Shown piece by piece: positions 37,877-49,848 of a DNA stretch of 64,000 nt. The position numbers were made by a program, and so were the translations under genes. The number at the start of each line of letters is the position of its first letter. The stretch's first letter is position 1. Where the stretch lies: NCBI GenBank assembly GCA_027422505.1, contig JAPQWV010000002.1, positions 30,668,501 through 30,732,500 on the forward strand, written 5' to 3'. The notes under the pieces are model-generated. The model did not search any database and was not told where the DNA came from. It was given only the letters and a program-made list of their open reading frames with translations. This DNA is from Craterostigma plantagineum. Its lineage: Eukaryota; Streptophyta; Magnoliopsida; Lamiales; Linderniaceae.

Positions 37877-39993
37877 CTACGCCGAAAGAGCAACGAACAG
37901 CACCACGAAAATCAAGGCCAAGACCACCGCCCTGAAAAAAACGACGCCATATTTACCCTTCATCTTCTTCCCCGAGCCCAACAACAAAGAACGCCCTTTA
38001 TCTTCACTCACTTCCTCAAAAGCAGTCGTTTCTTTGTCCTCCTAATGTAATAACGACGAAGGTCATCAGTCGAAATCAGACGCTACTTACATAGCTGTAA
38101 GACCCAAAAGACGAGTTAAGACATTCTCACCTGTCGAAGGCTTGCTTTACACTCGACTGGACCGAGTCTGTACTTCACCTCAAGGCGCATTCTCCTCGGG
38201 GCAGTGCCTTGAGTAATAACTGCGCTCGGCTGGCTTAAGCTCTGATGAGTCCTGTGTGTAATCCCAGTCGGGTTAGGGCTAAAGGTATATGAATCGCCAC
38301 CCATGTAAGAAGAAACGAAAGGAGGCTCTTGCTCGATAGTTTCGTAGCTTTCCAGCGCTATGAAGCCCTGCATGGGAGGAGAAAAATGGGAATCGTCATA
38401 CGTCGAGCTTTTGAAGAGAACACGATCGCTTGGCTACGCACAGCTCATTACCTCGGTCTCTGATTCGCTATTTGAGGTGCTTCCCTTCTCCATCTTCAGC
38501 CCTTTGTTAGTGACATTCGAATCGTTGAAGGGAGGTGAAGAGTAGCAGCAGCCACCAAACATGGACTCGTTGGGATCTACGAGGACTGAATTCAAGAATT
38601 CGTTGATGTCAGCGACGTCCGATCCACTGTTTTGCTGGGGATTGCTGACGTCGCTGGAAAACGTATCGTATAAATTTGAATTTACAAGCTCTGATTGTAA
38701 TGGGGAAACGGTTGTCCACTCAGAGTCTTCGATGTAGGCTTCGAATTCTCCCAGCATCTTCTCCAGGTCTAAAGTGGGCTGAACGGAACAAAAAGGGAAA
38801 ATTATCAGACAAAGAAAAAAGCGAGCCAAAAAAGAGAAGTTGAACGGCGTTGTTTTTTCTTGGCTCACATGGATCGATTTCTGGCCAAACACATCGTCGA
38901 CAGCGATGTCTCTGCCCCAATCGATAGGCATGGGGGCGAAGACCAAAGCTGTGTTTGAATTCATGGTTGGAGAGCTTCCGTTTTCGATGCATGAAGCTTG
39001 CTGCACGTCCAAGACAGAAGAAATCTCTACTGCAGGCGTCTCGGGCTCATCTTCTTCAGTGGAAGACTTGGCTATCGTTAGAGGAGAAACATCGTCCATC
39101 CCTTCCTTGACATTTGAAGCATCGAGGACATCATCTTCTTTTAGCTCTGCTTTCTTGAAAAGACGGCAGAGGACAAAAGGGCCCTGGTAATCAGACAAAA
39201 CCATACATAACCAAACATAAGATGTTGTAAGAAGTCATAAGCAAATCAAGAATTCAAGCCTCTAACACTATGATCATCGATTCGAACCTGGCCGGGATGT
39301 GTTCCATCGAGGGACTTATCGGTGGCTCGATACTCGTGGATCACCCAATTCGTTCGCTTGCCATCTGGCGCCCGGCCCGTGTAGAAAACGAGGGTCTTCT
39401 TCATCCCAATCTTCGCCCCTTTTCGAGAAGTTATGTTCCTATCTTTGCCAGTCGCTTTCCAATATCCTTTCTCTGTTGCTCGATTCAGCCTCTGACCGCT
39501 CTGATATTTACGATCCTTAGCGCAGAAGAAGAACCACTCATTGTCCGAAGATTTAACCACCGATTTCTCTGCAAAATCGAAGTTGGAAGAAAATTACACA
39601 CATGAAATTAGGGTTCGTCAATCGTCAGTCGATCTGCGAGCTCAAAAAAAACAACATATATCGAAACCCAAAATCACAAATCCATCGGCCGATGACAGTA
39701 TAACGATGATCGCATGAACACAATATCAGGAAATCACAACAGCAGCTGTGTAATAGCAAATAAAAGGTAAATAATCGCATGGATAAGCTCAATCGAGGTC
39801 AAAGATTATATGTATATATACCAGGCAAATCCCAGGGCTCGCATTTACAGACGTCGACCTCACGAATAGCACTGACTTCTTTGTGACGACCGTTGATCTT
39901 AAGCCGCAAATAGTGATCGATCAATTCCTCGTCCGTCGGTCGGAATCTGTAGCCAACGGGCAAAGCATTCATGGGAAGCACGGCCATCACCAT
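37877..39993 (-). CDS. NAC transcription factor with C-terminal transmembrane anchor (NTL type)
   Basis: Six exons, 39822-39993, 39288-39568, 38869-39183, 38452-38778, 38131-38367 and 37877-38041, give 498 residues. A second Met at 39987 would align better with family starts (MxxxxMxxLPxGFRF). The NAC domain (1 to about 165) has [74 protein letters not shown] and FVLCRLFKK. An acidic activation region follows. The last exon encodes a basic stretch (GSGKKMKGK) and one hydrophobic helix ([20 protein letters not shown]). Such factors are held in a membrane and released by proteolysis under stress; NTL9, NAC062 and NAC091 are relatives. Oddity: [11 protein letters not shown] has Cys where most NACs have Trp (KWEPWDLP). 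Confidence 0.92.
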
Positions 39994-40974
39994 AAAGGGT
40001 TGTTCTTCACAGACGATAAACAAAAAAAAGCTGACGTGAAAAGTGAACAGTGATATTCTATCTGTGAGTATATGTGTAGAACAAAAAAAACACGGAAAGA
40101 TGTAGATTGAGATGAATATTGTAAGAAACTCAGTGAGGCTGTGGAAGTTTAATTTATTGATGACGACGATGGAGAAGTGAGACGAAGTTTCTGAGAAATT
40201 AGTGTTTTTGCTACTGAGTGAACCGCGTCAAGATTATCAGTGTGCAAACCGTGTGGTGCGAAATGCTTGTTGCCCACAGAAAAAGAGGAAACTTTTTGTC
40301 CCTTAACTCCTTCAGTAGGGTGTATTTAGTACTTTGCTCTATCTTAACGAGGAAGTTAGAAAGGACAAGTAACCTAGCGAATAAGAACACGACACGTGGA
40401 CAACAGTGGTAGTCGTTCGTTGGGGCCCAGAATTAAGTATTGCATGACGAATTAGAAGCTACTACTATTTGATATTGATACCTCGTTTGGTATCTAAGAA
40501 TCAATCCTAAGTTAATTCTTGTCTCTATGAGAATGCATTCTACGAGTAGCTATTTTTTTTATTATTATTCTAGTCCTCCTAATTTTTTTTGAAGTGTGTG
40601 AATGAAGATGTACGAGGTAGTTTTACTTTGGGTTGGGAGTTACATTTATAGCACTATGGGATGCGTCCACGGTCAATGTATCTGGGGATTGGTTCTTGTG
40701 AGTGATTATAAATTATAATTCAGATGCTTTTTGGAATAGGGACAGAGAAGAAGATGATCCTCATTCCTCACCTCGTCCACTCGTCTTTAATTTTATTACA
40801 TAGATGCATGGCAATTAAAATATAAAAGCGACCCAACTCAAAAAATGGGCTTTAAATATGCAAGCCCATTACGACATTGGGCCGGCCCACACAGTGGTCT
40901 ATGAGGACGTAGCCCACAATCATCGGCCCACACCACATAATGCCACTGTGGTCCCACACGCTTAGTTCTGCTAA
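39994..40974. other. NAC promoter region and spacer
   Basis: The 5' UTR and promoter of the NAC gene are expected up to about 40400. A G-box-like ACACGTGG occurs near 40392-40399 (CGACACGTGGAC), compatible with ABA/bZIP control. No coding potential. Confidence 0.5.
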
Positions 40975-41856
40975 GGCCATCTCCAACCATTCCTCTATAC
41001 ATAGAGTTGCTACAGTACTATTCCTCCATATTTACAGTATGAAAAGTTCCAACAAACTCCAACAACCACCTCTATATTTTCCTCTATATAATAATATTCT
41101 TAATGTATTTTCTTTTACATTAAGTTATATATATATAATAAATCAAAAATAATTGGATAATTATTTAATAAAGTCGAACCATTTCCACTATAGTTTACTC
41201 TATATAAAAAATTTGTCAACATTTTCCATTATATATCAAATTTCGTAATCGTAGATTTTAAATTTTCAACTTATAATTAATTAAATTACCTATATTACTA
41301 TTATGAATTTATTTTATAGTTCAAAAAATTTATCAAAGTCGATATTATATTCATTTTATATAATTTTAATAAATATTTATAAAATTAAATAGTCTACAAT
41401 ATTAGGAAGTTCTTTTATTGTGAAATAAAAATTATCATAAAATCATTACACCCACTTCGAATTATTTTAACGATTATACCAGTTACTTAACTATTAAATG
41501 TTAATTTAATAATCTTTAGTAAAAAATTATTATTAGTAATTTATTATTATTTTTGTAAGCTATCATATCAACTTTTCTTGTCTCTCTCATGGGCACTGTT
41601 CATCATCTTCTCCACGATGAAATCGATTTCTACCCAAAATCTATATGAAATCCCAAACCAACTGAAATTAAATAACAAAATAAATTGAAAAAGGAAAAAA
41701 AAAAAAGAGATAGCGGGTGAACAGTGCCCGCTTTATATAGCGTGGACCTGTTTACTCCGCCAGATTTAGAGTGACTTTTGAAGTTCCGTTGGAGCGGAGC
41801 TTCTCCAACGCTTTATGGCGTTTAACGCTGTGTTTAGCGTCTCCTTGGAGATGCCC
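40975..41856. mobile_element. PIF/Harbinger-like nonautonomous element, 882 bp
   Basis: The left end GGCCATCTCCAACC and right end TTGGAGATGCCC form an inverted repeat, flanked by TAA on both sides (40972-40974 and 41857-41859). The TAA/TTA duplication and the GGSCATCTCCAA ends are typical of plant PIF/Harbinger MITEs. The interior is AT-rich with no transposase. Confidence 0.72.
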
Positions 41857-42074
41857 TAATATATTGCATTGGGCAACAAATATTTTATCATATAACTATA
41901 GATTTTATGGTATATGCATTTATTTATTATCGACGTTTATGCTCGAGGGCCTAGTTTTGTTACAAGAATGGAGCCGCTAAAAGAATATATAAAAAAAGAC
42001 GGCACTTGGTAGTAACAACGCTCCGATTAAGTTCAGCCTTTATCGTCGGCTTGGAATCAATTGATCTCTTCTTG

Positions 42075-42292
42075 GGCCCGTTTGGTCTCCCAGATAGCCT
42101 AAGATAATATTAAATAATGCAGTGTTTGGTTTTGTGATTTGCGGCCCGATATTAATTTGTCAGCCCGTATTTTGAGTACAAGCCGATAATAAATAAACTG
42201 ACTTATCATGCCAGGATAATTTATCTAAAACTTAAATAATTAATTATGGGCATTGATTTTGTTCTCCTTATAACCGAACGGACCTTGGACCT
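42075..42292. mobile_element. Candidate MITE with GGYCCGTTYGGT ends
   Basis: GGGCCCGTTTGGT near 42075-42087 and ACCGAACGGACC near 42281-42292 are complementary. The 218-bp interior has no ORF. No target duplication established. Confidence 0.4.
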
Positions 42293-42906
42293 TGGTAGAT
42301 TCATGGGTCTGCATTAGAACATAAGAGGAGTTATTCATTATATTCTTAAATTATCATTAATTCTTATTTTATCCATTTTCTTTCTGGTTTTAAGCGCTGG
42401 CAGCCTTATTAAACAACAATCAAATATTGTATTGAAGCCGTCGTTTACATTACACGCCTGTCTTTGAATTAGTTTGTCGCCTTCAGTTATAAATCGCGTC
42501 ACGTCACTTACAAAAGTCCCAAAAAAGTTGATTCCTTTTGTAATTCTTGATTCCTATCCATCCATTGCAAAGATCGAATTTTTATTTGGAAGTCAGAGTT
42601 TATTGAATTCACGAAATAGAGAGCCTTAAAAGCTTTCTTTTGCATCTGTAAACAAACAATTGACGATCCCTTAATATCAAGAGAAATGTCCATTAGTCAA
42701 CCTTGTCTCTCTCTCATCTCTCTCTCTCTCAAGAAACCATACATTTTGAAAACATGGGCTTCATCGCAAAGATTAGCAACTTGATAAAATGTTAAAATCT
42801 TTTTGCTCCCTTTACTGGTAAAAACCCATTCTTTTTTCTGCAAAAATAATGCAATGATGAGCAGCTAAGGTCAAATTTCAGTTAGCCCTTTTTCTCAGCA
42901 AAAGCA

Positions 42907-44520
42907 ATGGATCTCCACGAAAGGAGGCTTGAGCAAATCCTCAACCAATTTCTCCTCAAAATCCTCCACGTCATATCAAATTCGCGGGTCCCACTAATCG
43001 TCCCCGCCGACCACGGCGGCGCGCCGGCGAGAAAGACCGATAAATGGTTCAGCCTAGCCCTGGGCAATCGCCCCGCCGGAATCTACAACCCTAGCCTACA
43101 GAATCGGAATCTAATCGAGCCCATCGCAATAGACGTCATACTAATCCGAGAATCGCCGTCGTCGGAGCCGATCGAGACGGTCTTGGAGAGGTGGGTCGTC
43201 AGCTACGACCGCCGTCGACCCGCGGCGGCGGATCCTCCTCACGGCGGAGGCGGCGACGCTTCGTTCAAAAGGGCGTACAAGAACTCCATCGTACTGTTGA
43301 GATCGATTCATCTGACGCTGAAGCTCCTCCCAGCTTACAAAGCCTTTCGCAAGCTAAATTCCCTGAGAAAGAACTGCGATTTCGATATAATCTACAGATT
43401 ATCTTCATTTTACAGACCCTTTTCAAGAATCGAAGAGTCGACGATGGAGAAATACACCTTCACTCCCATTGAAGTTCACCAAGGACAACTCTCCGTGTCT
43501 CTGAGCTACCTCAGAGATCTGTCTGAATTCAACTTCGATTCGATCGTTTCTTACCCGCCGAAGATCATCGGCGATTACGTCGGCAGCCCTTCGACCGTCC
43601 CCGTTAGAGAATTTCCTTCGAGCCCTCGACGACCCCATAGTTGGACGTACGGCATTCACAAGGAACTCTCTTCGCAGCAAAGTCGAAGATACGGTGAATC
43701 TCCTCCACTATACAGTGAGTATTCTGCTTCAGCTAACGAAGCCACCATTCGTAGGTCGCAAGCTTATCGAAAAGGCGACAACTTTCTTTCGCCTCCATTT
43801 TCGCCTTCTCCTTCCCCGCCCACGACGAATCACTTCCATAGGCGTCTGAGTTCAGAAACTTCTCCCATGAGCATCCCACCTTCTAGAAACATCATCCATG
43901 GTCGTTTTTCGCACGGATCCTCATCTGAATCCACGTCTATGAGAAGACAAGATTCGCTCAGATTGGAGGGTTTGAGTTCTTCGCCTGCAAATAACAGTCA
44001 GAAGGTAAACCTTTTCTATTATTGCAAGTCACTTGCCTCTTTTTCTTTTTGGTAGTTGATTTCTTCGTCCCCTATGTTGAGCAGATTACGAAGGAGGATT
44101 CGGGGCGTTTCTCGAGCTTGTCGTGGGGCTCGGGTCGACTTTCGTTCGACTGCGACTTTGGCGGCGAATCTGATTTCTTCGGTCCATTTATCGTGGAAGA
44201 TGACGAGGATCCTCCCGAGAAACAGCTTACGAGGTATTGAATCAGCTTACAATGGGCTGAATCATGCGAAGAGATTAACAAATTTTTGCTTCCCAACTTG
44301 TTATTACAGCGTAAACCCTGGCGCGCTTGTGCACATGCTAAGAACAGCTCCTCCTCTACGCCAAAGTAGTAGTAGTGCTAACTACTACGCCTCAGATGCT
44401 ATCGAAGAACTCAAGGCTTACAAAGAACTGAAAGATGTATTATTGCTTTCCACGAGCAATGCTGCTAAGTTTGCGAGGGAAAAAGCCGAATCGACCGCTG
44501 TGTTTTCTCGTCACTTGTAG
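42907..44520 (+). CDS. ATG13: Autophagy-related protein 13
   Basis: Three exons, 42907-44004, 44085-44233 and 44310-44520, give 485 residues. The N-terminal HORMA domain (about 1-240) shows LNQFLLKILHVISNSRVP, DKWFSLALGNRPAG, PIAIDVILIRE, LERWVVSYDRR, YKNSIVLLRSIHLTLKLLPA and FTPIEVHQGQLSVSLSY. A long Ser/Pro-rich disordered region follows, and the end has LVHMLRTAPPLRQ and DAIEELKAYKELKDVLL. ATG13 is the regulatory subunit of the ATG1 kinase complex, which starts autophagosome formation; the Ser-rich region is where TOR and ATG1 phosphorylate relatives. The second and third exons are joined by a 76-nt intron (44234-44309), without which the reading frame stops. Confidence 0.94.
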
Positions 44521-45289
44521 ATTGATCTGTTTTTTTTTTTTTTTGCTGTTGATAGTTTCCCTTCCTAGGATGTGAAGTGCCAGAAATTTGGGTTGCCTCC
44601 TCTTTGTAAAATTACCAATAAATGTTCTTGGAATGGACAAGACAAGAGTCTTCGAGGCTGATCGTATGAATGTTGGTGAATGTATAACCGAGGTTAGCCT
44701 CACTTCAGTTTCTTGCAAGATCTCTACTCCACCTCTGTCATGTCCATGTGTTCCCAGGCCACAACCATTGCACTACACAAAAGTATTTTCTTTTCTTTTC
44801 TTTTTTTAATTTTTTCCCTACTTCAATGTTAATTTATGGTTTTTCAAGTCTGCTAAATCGCATGTCGACACGTGTCAATTTTTCGTCCAAATTGACGGCA
44901 ATCTAACGGCATGACCAATTCGACAGCATCGAAGACTAAATTGATCTACTCGAAACATTGAGTACTAAATTAAGTAGTCTGAAAAGATGACCTAGTGGAT
45001 GAGCATTCAGATTCTCAAACCAGTGGGAAGCAAAAACCTCCTCACCTAACCCCAAAATGTGTAGCCCATGCTCTCATAGCTGAATGGAGATACCCAAATC
45101 GCCGAAAAAAAAAAATCTACCATGCATGAAACGTGGATGACCCACTTTTGCCACTTCAAAAAACATAAAGAAAAGCATGCCCAAGCTACTAACACTTCCA
45201 ACTCATTACCATATCAGAAAAACAACTTAAGACTCCTTGCTTCCATCTCACCATCACACACCATTTCCTTGCAGAGCCCTCTTTCTACC
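44521..45289. other. Spacer between ATG13 and the FAS1 gene
   Basis: The ATG13 3' UTR and the FAS1-gene promoter. CACGTGTC near 44867-44876 is a G-box-like motif. No coding potential. Confidence 0.5.
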
Positions 45290-46030
45290 ATGGAAACATC
45301 CAAAGCTCCTTACATCATCGTCATAATAGCCGCCTTACTACCGTTAGCCCTAACCCAAGACCTCAAAACGGCCACCAAAGATATGCAGAAGGCAAACTAC
45401 TTCACCTTCGTAACGCTCCTCAACATGGCCCCACGAGGCAAAATCCACGTCAGCAACGTAACCTTCTTCATGCCCGACGACCGAGCCCTCTCCAGGGCCA
45501 ACATGACCGACTCCTCCGCGGTTGACTTCCTCCTCCGCCACTCCATCCCGTCCCCCCTGCCCGCCGGTCAACTCGGCCAGTTCCCCTCGGGTTCCTTCAT
45601 CCCGACTTCCCTGCCCGGGTTCATGGTCAAGGTATCGACCGACAGGCGGGGACGGGTTTTGCTCAACAACGTCAAGATCGCCAGGCCCGATGTCTGCAAG
45701 GACGGGTCTTCGGTTAGGTGTCATGGGATCGATGGCGTTTTGCACCCATCGTTCGTTCCGCAACTGAACGGTGCTTGTCCTGTGAATTCGACTGATTCTC
45801 TTGCATCGCCAAGGCAAGTCATGGGAATAGTAGCTGCGCCTCCTTCGCCCGTAGATGGTGCCAGCCCAACAAAGTCGTGCTCTCCTCGGGCCCACGCTCA
45901 ATTCTCTTACTACGTAATGGCAGTGGTAGGAGCATTCGTAATGTTATTAGCTCAAGTTCTCGATCTATATTCTATATGGTCGATGAACTTGTTCTTCGCC
46001 CATTTCGGACAAAAACTGTATACTATATAG
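45290..46030 (+). CDS. Secreted single-FAS1-domain protein
   Basis: Intronless, 246 residues. The start METSKAPYIIVIIAALLPLA is a signal peptide ending before QDLKTATKDM. One fasciclin (FAS1) domain spans about 30-165 (ANYFTFVTLLNMA, NVTFFMPDDRALSRAN, VDFLLRHSIPSPL, GRVLLNNVKIARPDVC, CHGIDGVLHPSFVPQL). A Pro/Ser linker and a hydrophobic segment (SYYVMAVVGAFVMLLAQVL) follow. FAS1 proteins act at the plasma membrane and cell wall in adhesion. The usual family end is just after the hydrophobic segment; here about 20 more residues follow (DLYSIWSMNLFFAHFG), so a GPI anchor is unclear and a membrane anchor is possible. The ATG at 45290 was chosen over the upstream in-frame ATG at 45122 because the signal peptide starts there. 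Confidence 0.87.
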   Translation: METSKAPYIIVIIAALLPLALTQDLKTATKDMQKANYFTFVTLLNMAPRGKIHVSNVTFFMPDDRALSRANMTDSSAVDFLLRHSIPSPLPAGQLGQFPSGSFIPTSLPGFMVKVSTDRRGRVLLNNVKIARPDVCKDGSSVRCHGIDGVLHPSFVPQLNGACPVNSTDSLASPRQVMGIVAAPPSPVDGASPTKSCSPRAHAQFSYYVMAVVGAFVMLLAQVLDLYSIWSMNLFFAHFGQKLYTI

Positions 46031-46306
46031 TGCACTCTAGCGTTTCAACGATATAGGCTACTAACTGAGTCATCCTTGATAAGGGAATTTTATCACAGCA
46101 GCAAAGACCTTATACTCGATTTTCATTCGAATAATGCAAATGCAATATGCTGGGAATGAGAAATGTCATTTCAATGACTTTTCGGAGTATTTTAAACAAC
46201 CTTTATTTCAAGAAGAATAGAAGATGGTCAAACGTTCAAATCATACGAACAAGAAGTTTTAAAACCTGAAAGTACTGACTTTTGGGTACAAGCTGTAGCA
46301 CAGCTC

Positions 46307-47508
46307 TTAGTGATGGTGGTGATGGTCTTGCAGATAACGCAAGCCACAGTACTTGCAGATAGCTGGCTCGTCCTTGTCGAGGCATATGAACTCAATGGGA
46401 TGCCCAAGAGCTGGGTTAGTATCTGCGACATAGGTAATTTTATGAAACAAAAGAAATTGGAGGAATATCAGACGTCGTTGAAAAAAACAGTGCAAGATAA
46501 TTATGTAGATACCTCCTTCACAAGCAACGGTTCGTCCTTCTACTTTGATGGGTGGGACCTCATTGATAAGCTCCATGGGAGACTTTTTACTTGTATCCTA
46601 TGTTGACACAACATAGGCAATAGGCATTTGTTAGGATCGTAACAAAGGATAGCTGCTTTCTTCTACAGATAATAAGAGGGAACGGCTAACTATGGCACGG
46701 CCCAATAAGAGGGAATGCCACATTGAATCTCAAATATCTCTTTTCAAAATGAAAGCTGATTAGAAAAAGACAAGCAAATGATATATTGGGACTAAATGGC
46801 CATAATAACGAAAATGAAAGATCTAAAAGCCACTGGTCCTTCGCTTAAGCAAGTGAGGACATACTCAATTCTATATCAATAATTTCCTGAAAAAATGAAT
46901 GCTTGCGTCATTGCGTGCAATGCGATTCAACTCGATCCCCATTGGTACCTCGCTACTTCACCTTCGAGCAGTAATAGATTGGGATGGTCGGATTTAAAGC
47001 CGTGACATTTTGCGCCCAAAACAAACAAGCTATCAAGCTGCAATACGTCCCTTCAATTATTATACAGTGTCATTGTATATAAGTCCTGTCTTGTTTACCA
47101 CATGACCATTTTAGAGAGAAATTCAAATAATCAAATTCAGGTCTTTAAGCACCATAATCCAAACACAAACCCCCAAATCGATCTTTTCTTCCAAAAATAA
47201 GAAGGAAAAGAAACGACCATGAAATTACACGGAGTGCGTTGCGTTGATTTTTAAGCTACATCACAGAGTTAATCATAGGGATTGCAACAGAAACATAGAC
47301 GGGGCAGCCTATCCAAACATCTACAGGGAACAATAACCACATCGAGGAAAAGTAAACGAACGCCAACCTGCATCCACTTATCGGTATGAGACGTGGTGAC
47401 ATCTGTGCCGACGATGCCACTGAGGCTTCGAGAATTCGGGGATCGAATTAGGGTTTGCATCAATTGATTTGCCATCAACACACCGTTTCTTCTCCCAAAC
47501 GCTGCCAT
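46307..47508 (-). CDS. Mitochondrial complex I subunit NDUFS6 (13-kDa iron-sulfur protein 6)
   Basis: Three exons, 47368-47508, 46513-46597 and 46307-46422, give 113 residues. Exon 1 encodes an Arg-rich mitochondrial presequence (MAAFGRRNGVLMANQLMQTL) and DVTTSHTDKWMQ. Exon 2 encodes DTSKKSPMELINEVPPIKVE and GRTVACEG. Exon 3 encodes DTNPALGHPIEFICLDKDEP and ICKYCGLRYLQDHHHHH. The zinc site (Cys of VACEG, His of GHPIEF, CxxC of ICKYCG) is complete. NDUFS6 is needed for late assembly of the NADH-oxidising arm. The next gene upstream on the same strand is another complex I subunit. Confidence 0.95.
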
Positions 47509-48484
47509 GCCGACTCTATTGAGCTAAGTCACCAGGGCCAGGGATTACGACGAGGAGAATTTATGTGCAGCACCTGAATAGGCAAAATAGATCAGAGGAA
47601 AGAAAATCGAGCATTCCTGAATTTGACAACATAAAAAAAGTAAAAGAAAAAGTATTTAATTACTTCGAATAATTGCATAACGACCCCTACAAAACTCAAT
47701 TTGTTTGCGTTTACAAAAATGACTTGAGCATGATCATATCTTTATACGAAGCAGCTTTATAACCTTTGGAATTGGATTGCGAAATGTTTTTGTATATTTT
47801 ACTAGTATTTTTTTATTAAAAATGAAACATTATATTTACCTTTGTTTAAATATTTTTAGGTACTTAAAATATAATTAACTTGCGTGGAAAATAAATAAAG
47901 AAAACGTGACATGACACACCAAATCAGTTACTCTCGTTGTTTTCACCCCCTTCTTTTATATATTAATATTTAAACACATTCCATGAACGTGCAATATATA
48001 AATACATATATACTAGTGTACCCATGCAATGCACGATATTGACTATCTGTAATTATTATATGTTTATAAAACTAAAAATTATATGTGATAGTGGGTAGTT
48101 AGCGTGTAATTAACACGTGGTAGTGAAATTCTTCTGAATTTTTATATTTAATTTACTTTTTAAGGTAAGGGACATGTGTTAGCATATAAAAACGCCTTCT
48201 ATAATTATATAAGATTAGTTTATATCTTATGTCATTCTTAATTTAAATTTTTGATTCCATTACTTCTATTAATATCATTGGTAAACTTGCAATTATAGTA
48301 GTGCAATTCATTGATCCCAATTCCCAAGTACGTAGTTGTAGTAAAGCACAAATTACAGTGAAAGTCCAAAGTTACAGCAACGGATAGATTCCCCCAAATA
48401 GTTTTCAGTTTTTATTTCATTCAACAAAAACCCGAAAAGAGAAAGGCCCGACCAAGCCCGAGCGAACAGCGGGCAGGGCCCGCC
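47509..48484. other. Spacer between the two complex I subunit genes
   Basis: 976 bp, AT-rich, holding the NDUFS6 promoter and the NDUFA12 3' flank. Both genes have their own 5' ends. No coding potential or clear repeat. Confidence 0.55.
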
Positions 48485-49848
48485 TTAAGCCTTCTTGGGT
48501 TGCCATGGCTGGTACCTTGTCCAGTCTCTCTGCCCGGGATTGAGCGTATGCCCTTTCGAATGATAAATGTACTCATCTCCCTCGCCCGAGAAGTTCTCCT
48601 TGTGTTCGACACCATATCTCCGCGGCTTCAAAAGCAGCAACTAAACAAGCACTTGAAATTCAGACACAGACCCCACACGAAAGAAGAGAAGTTCAAGACG
48701 CAAAAAACTAACCTCATCGCCCGTATGGTCGGTGATGTAATGAAGCCAGCCGTGCCATTCTGGGGGAACTTGAGAGGCATTGTACCGATTCTTGGAAGCA
48801 TATTCCACCCACCTATGCCTCCCTGCAGTTATTGAATGGCGATTCTTTTGATAGGCATACGATCGAAATGGAAGTTTGTAAATCAGACAGAAGTGGGAGA
48901 GAAGCAAGTGAGATTTATGGTTGCCTCCCTATTTTGACTGCTCACCATATTGGGTGTCTCCGAGTTTCTCATAGTACTTGTTGCCAAATTTATCAACACC
49001 AACAAGAGTTGCGCCAATGTTATGGATTTTCGTTTGCCTGGATTGTGACCCACCGTGTATATCAGAATAGAAATCGTTAATTTAAGCAGCCCGTAAATAT
49101 TAACGACCACTATCACAAACAGATAAATGGAGAGCAACTTTCAAGTTCCGAAACACCTGAGCATTATCGAATGTGAGCGACATGCAAGAACGTACCACAA
49201 CAAGAAGGAAATTCCAACCTCAAGATACTAAAAATGTCAACAAGGACAAAAGCAAGAGATAAAAGAAACCGTAAACAAGCTTTATGACACACATCATATG
49301 ATAAAGAATTTGCGACAACTAGCATACAGGCTACCAACACAGTCACAGTAAAGCAAGATTTCTCATAATTGGTTTCCACCCCTCTGTCCAACTATTGCTC
49401 ATTTTACATCACGAACAAAAAAAATTGATCGAAAAACAGCGGAAGAATTTCACTTACATGAGATTCCCATCCAAAAGGGCGCTCCTGCAAAGATTAAGAA
49501 GTAAGAACAATTCAAAATTTCAGATCATCAAGTGGGAATGCATATCCTAAATTTCAGACATCGAGATTCCTACTTTCCAGCTGAAGATAAACCAAAATGT
49601 GGCCATTTCCGATCCCAAAAGATCGAATTCAATTCCAACGCACAAATCGAAATCTGAATCGGGCATCGAATTAAAAGTGCTACCAAATTCTCTACAAAAT
49701 TATACGAAAAATACTAGAATTAAATGAGCAATCAGAAAACAGAAATAGAGAGAACTAACAGGTATCCTTCGTTTCTAATCTCCCGGAAAAATCCGCCGAT
49801 GCCTTTTTCTCTGATTAGGTTAATCGCCCCTCTCACCACCGACGCCAT
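48485..49848 (-). CDS. Mitochondrial complex I subunit NDUFA12 (B17.2)
   Basis: Five exons, 49760-49848, 49458-49484, 48946-49037, 48713-48822 and 48485-48640, give 157 residues. The order is MASVVRGAINLIREKGIGGF, SALLDGNLMQTKIHNIGATL, VGVDKFGNKYYEKLGDTQYG, RHRWVEYASKNRYNASQVPP, EWHGWLHYITDHTGDE and KPRRYGVEHKENFSGEGDEY, ending RYQPWQPKKA. Exon 2 is a 27-nt microexon. B17.2 is an accessory subunit of the matrix arm near the N-module, in the region where NDUFS6 also acts. No missing residues seen. Confidence 0.95.

Noticed and set aside
45350..45901. 183-codon minus-strand open frame
   Set aside because: Antisense of the GC-rich FAS1 gene, with no family resemblance.
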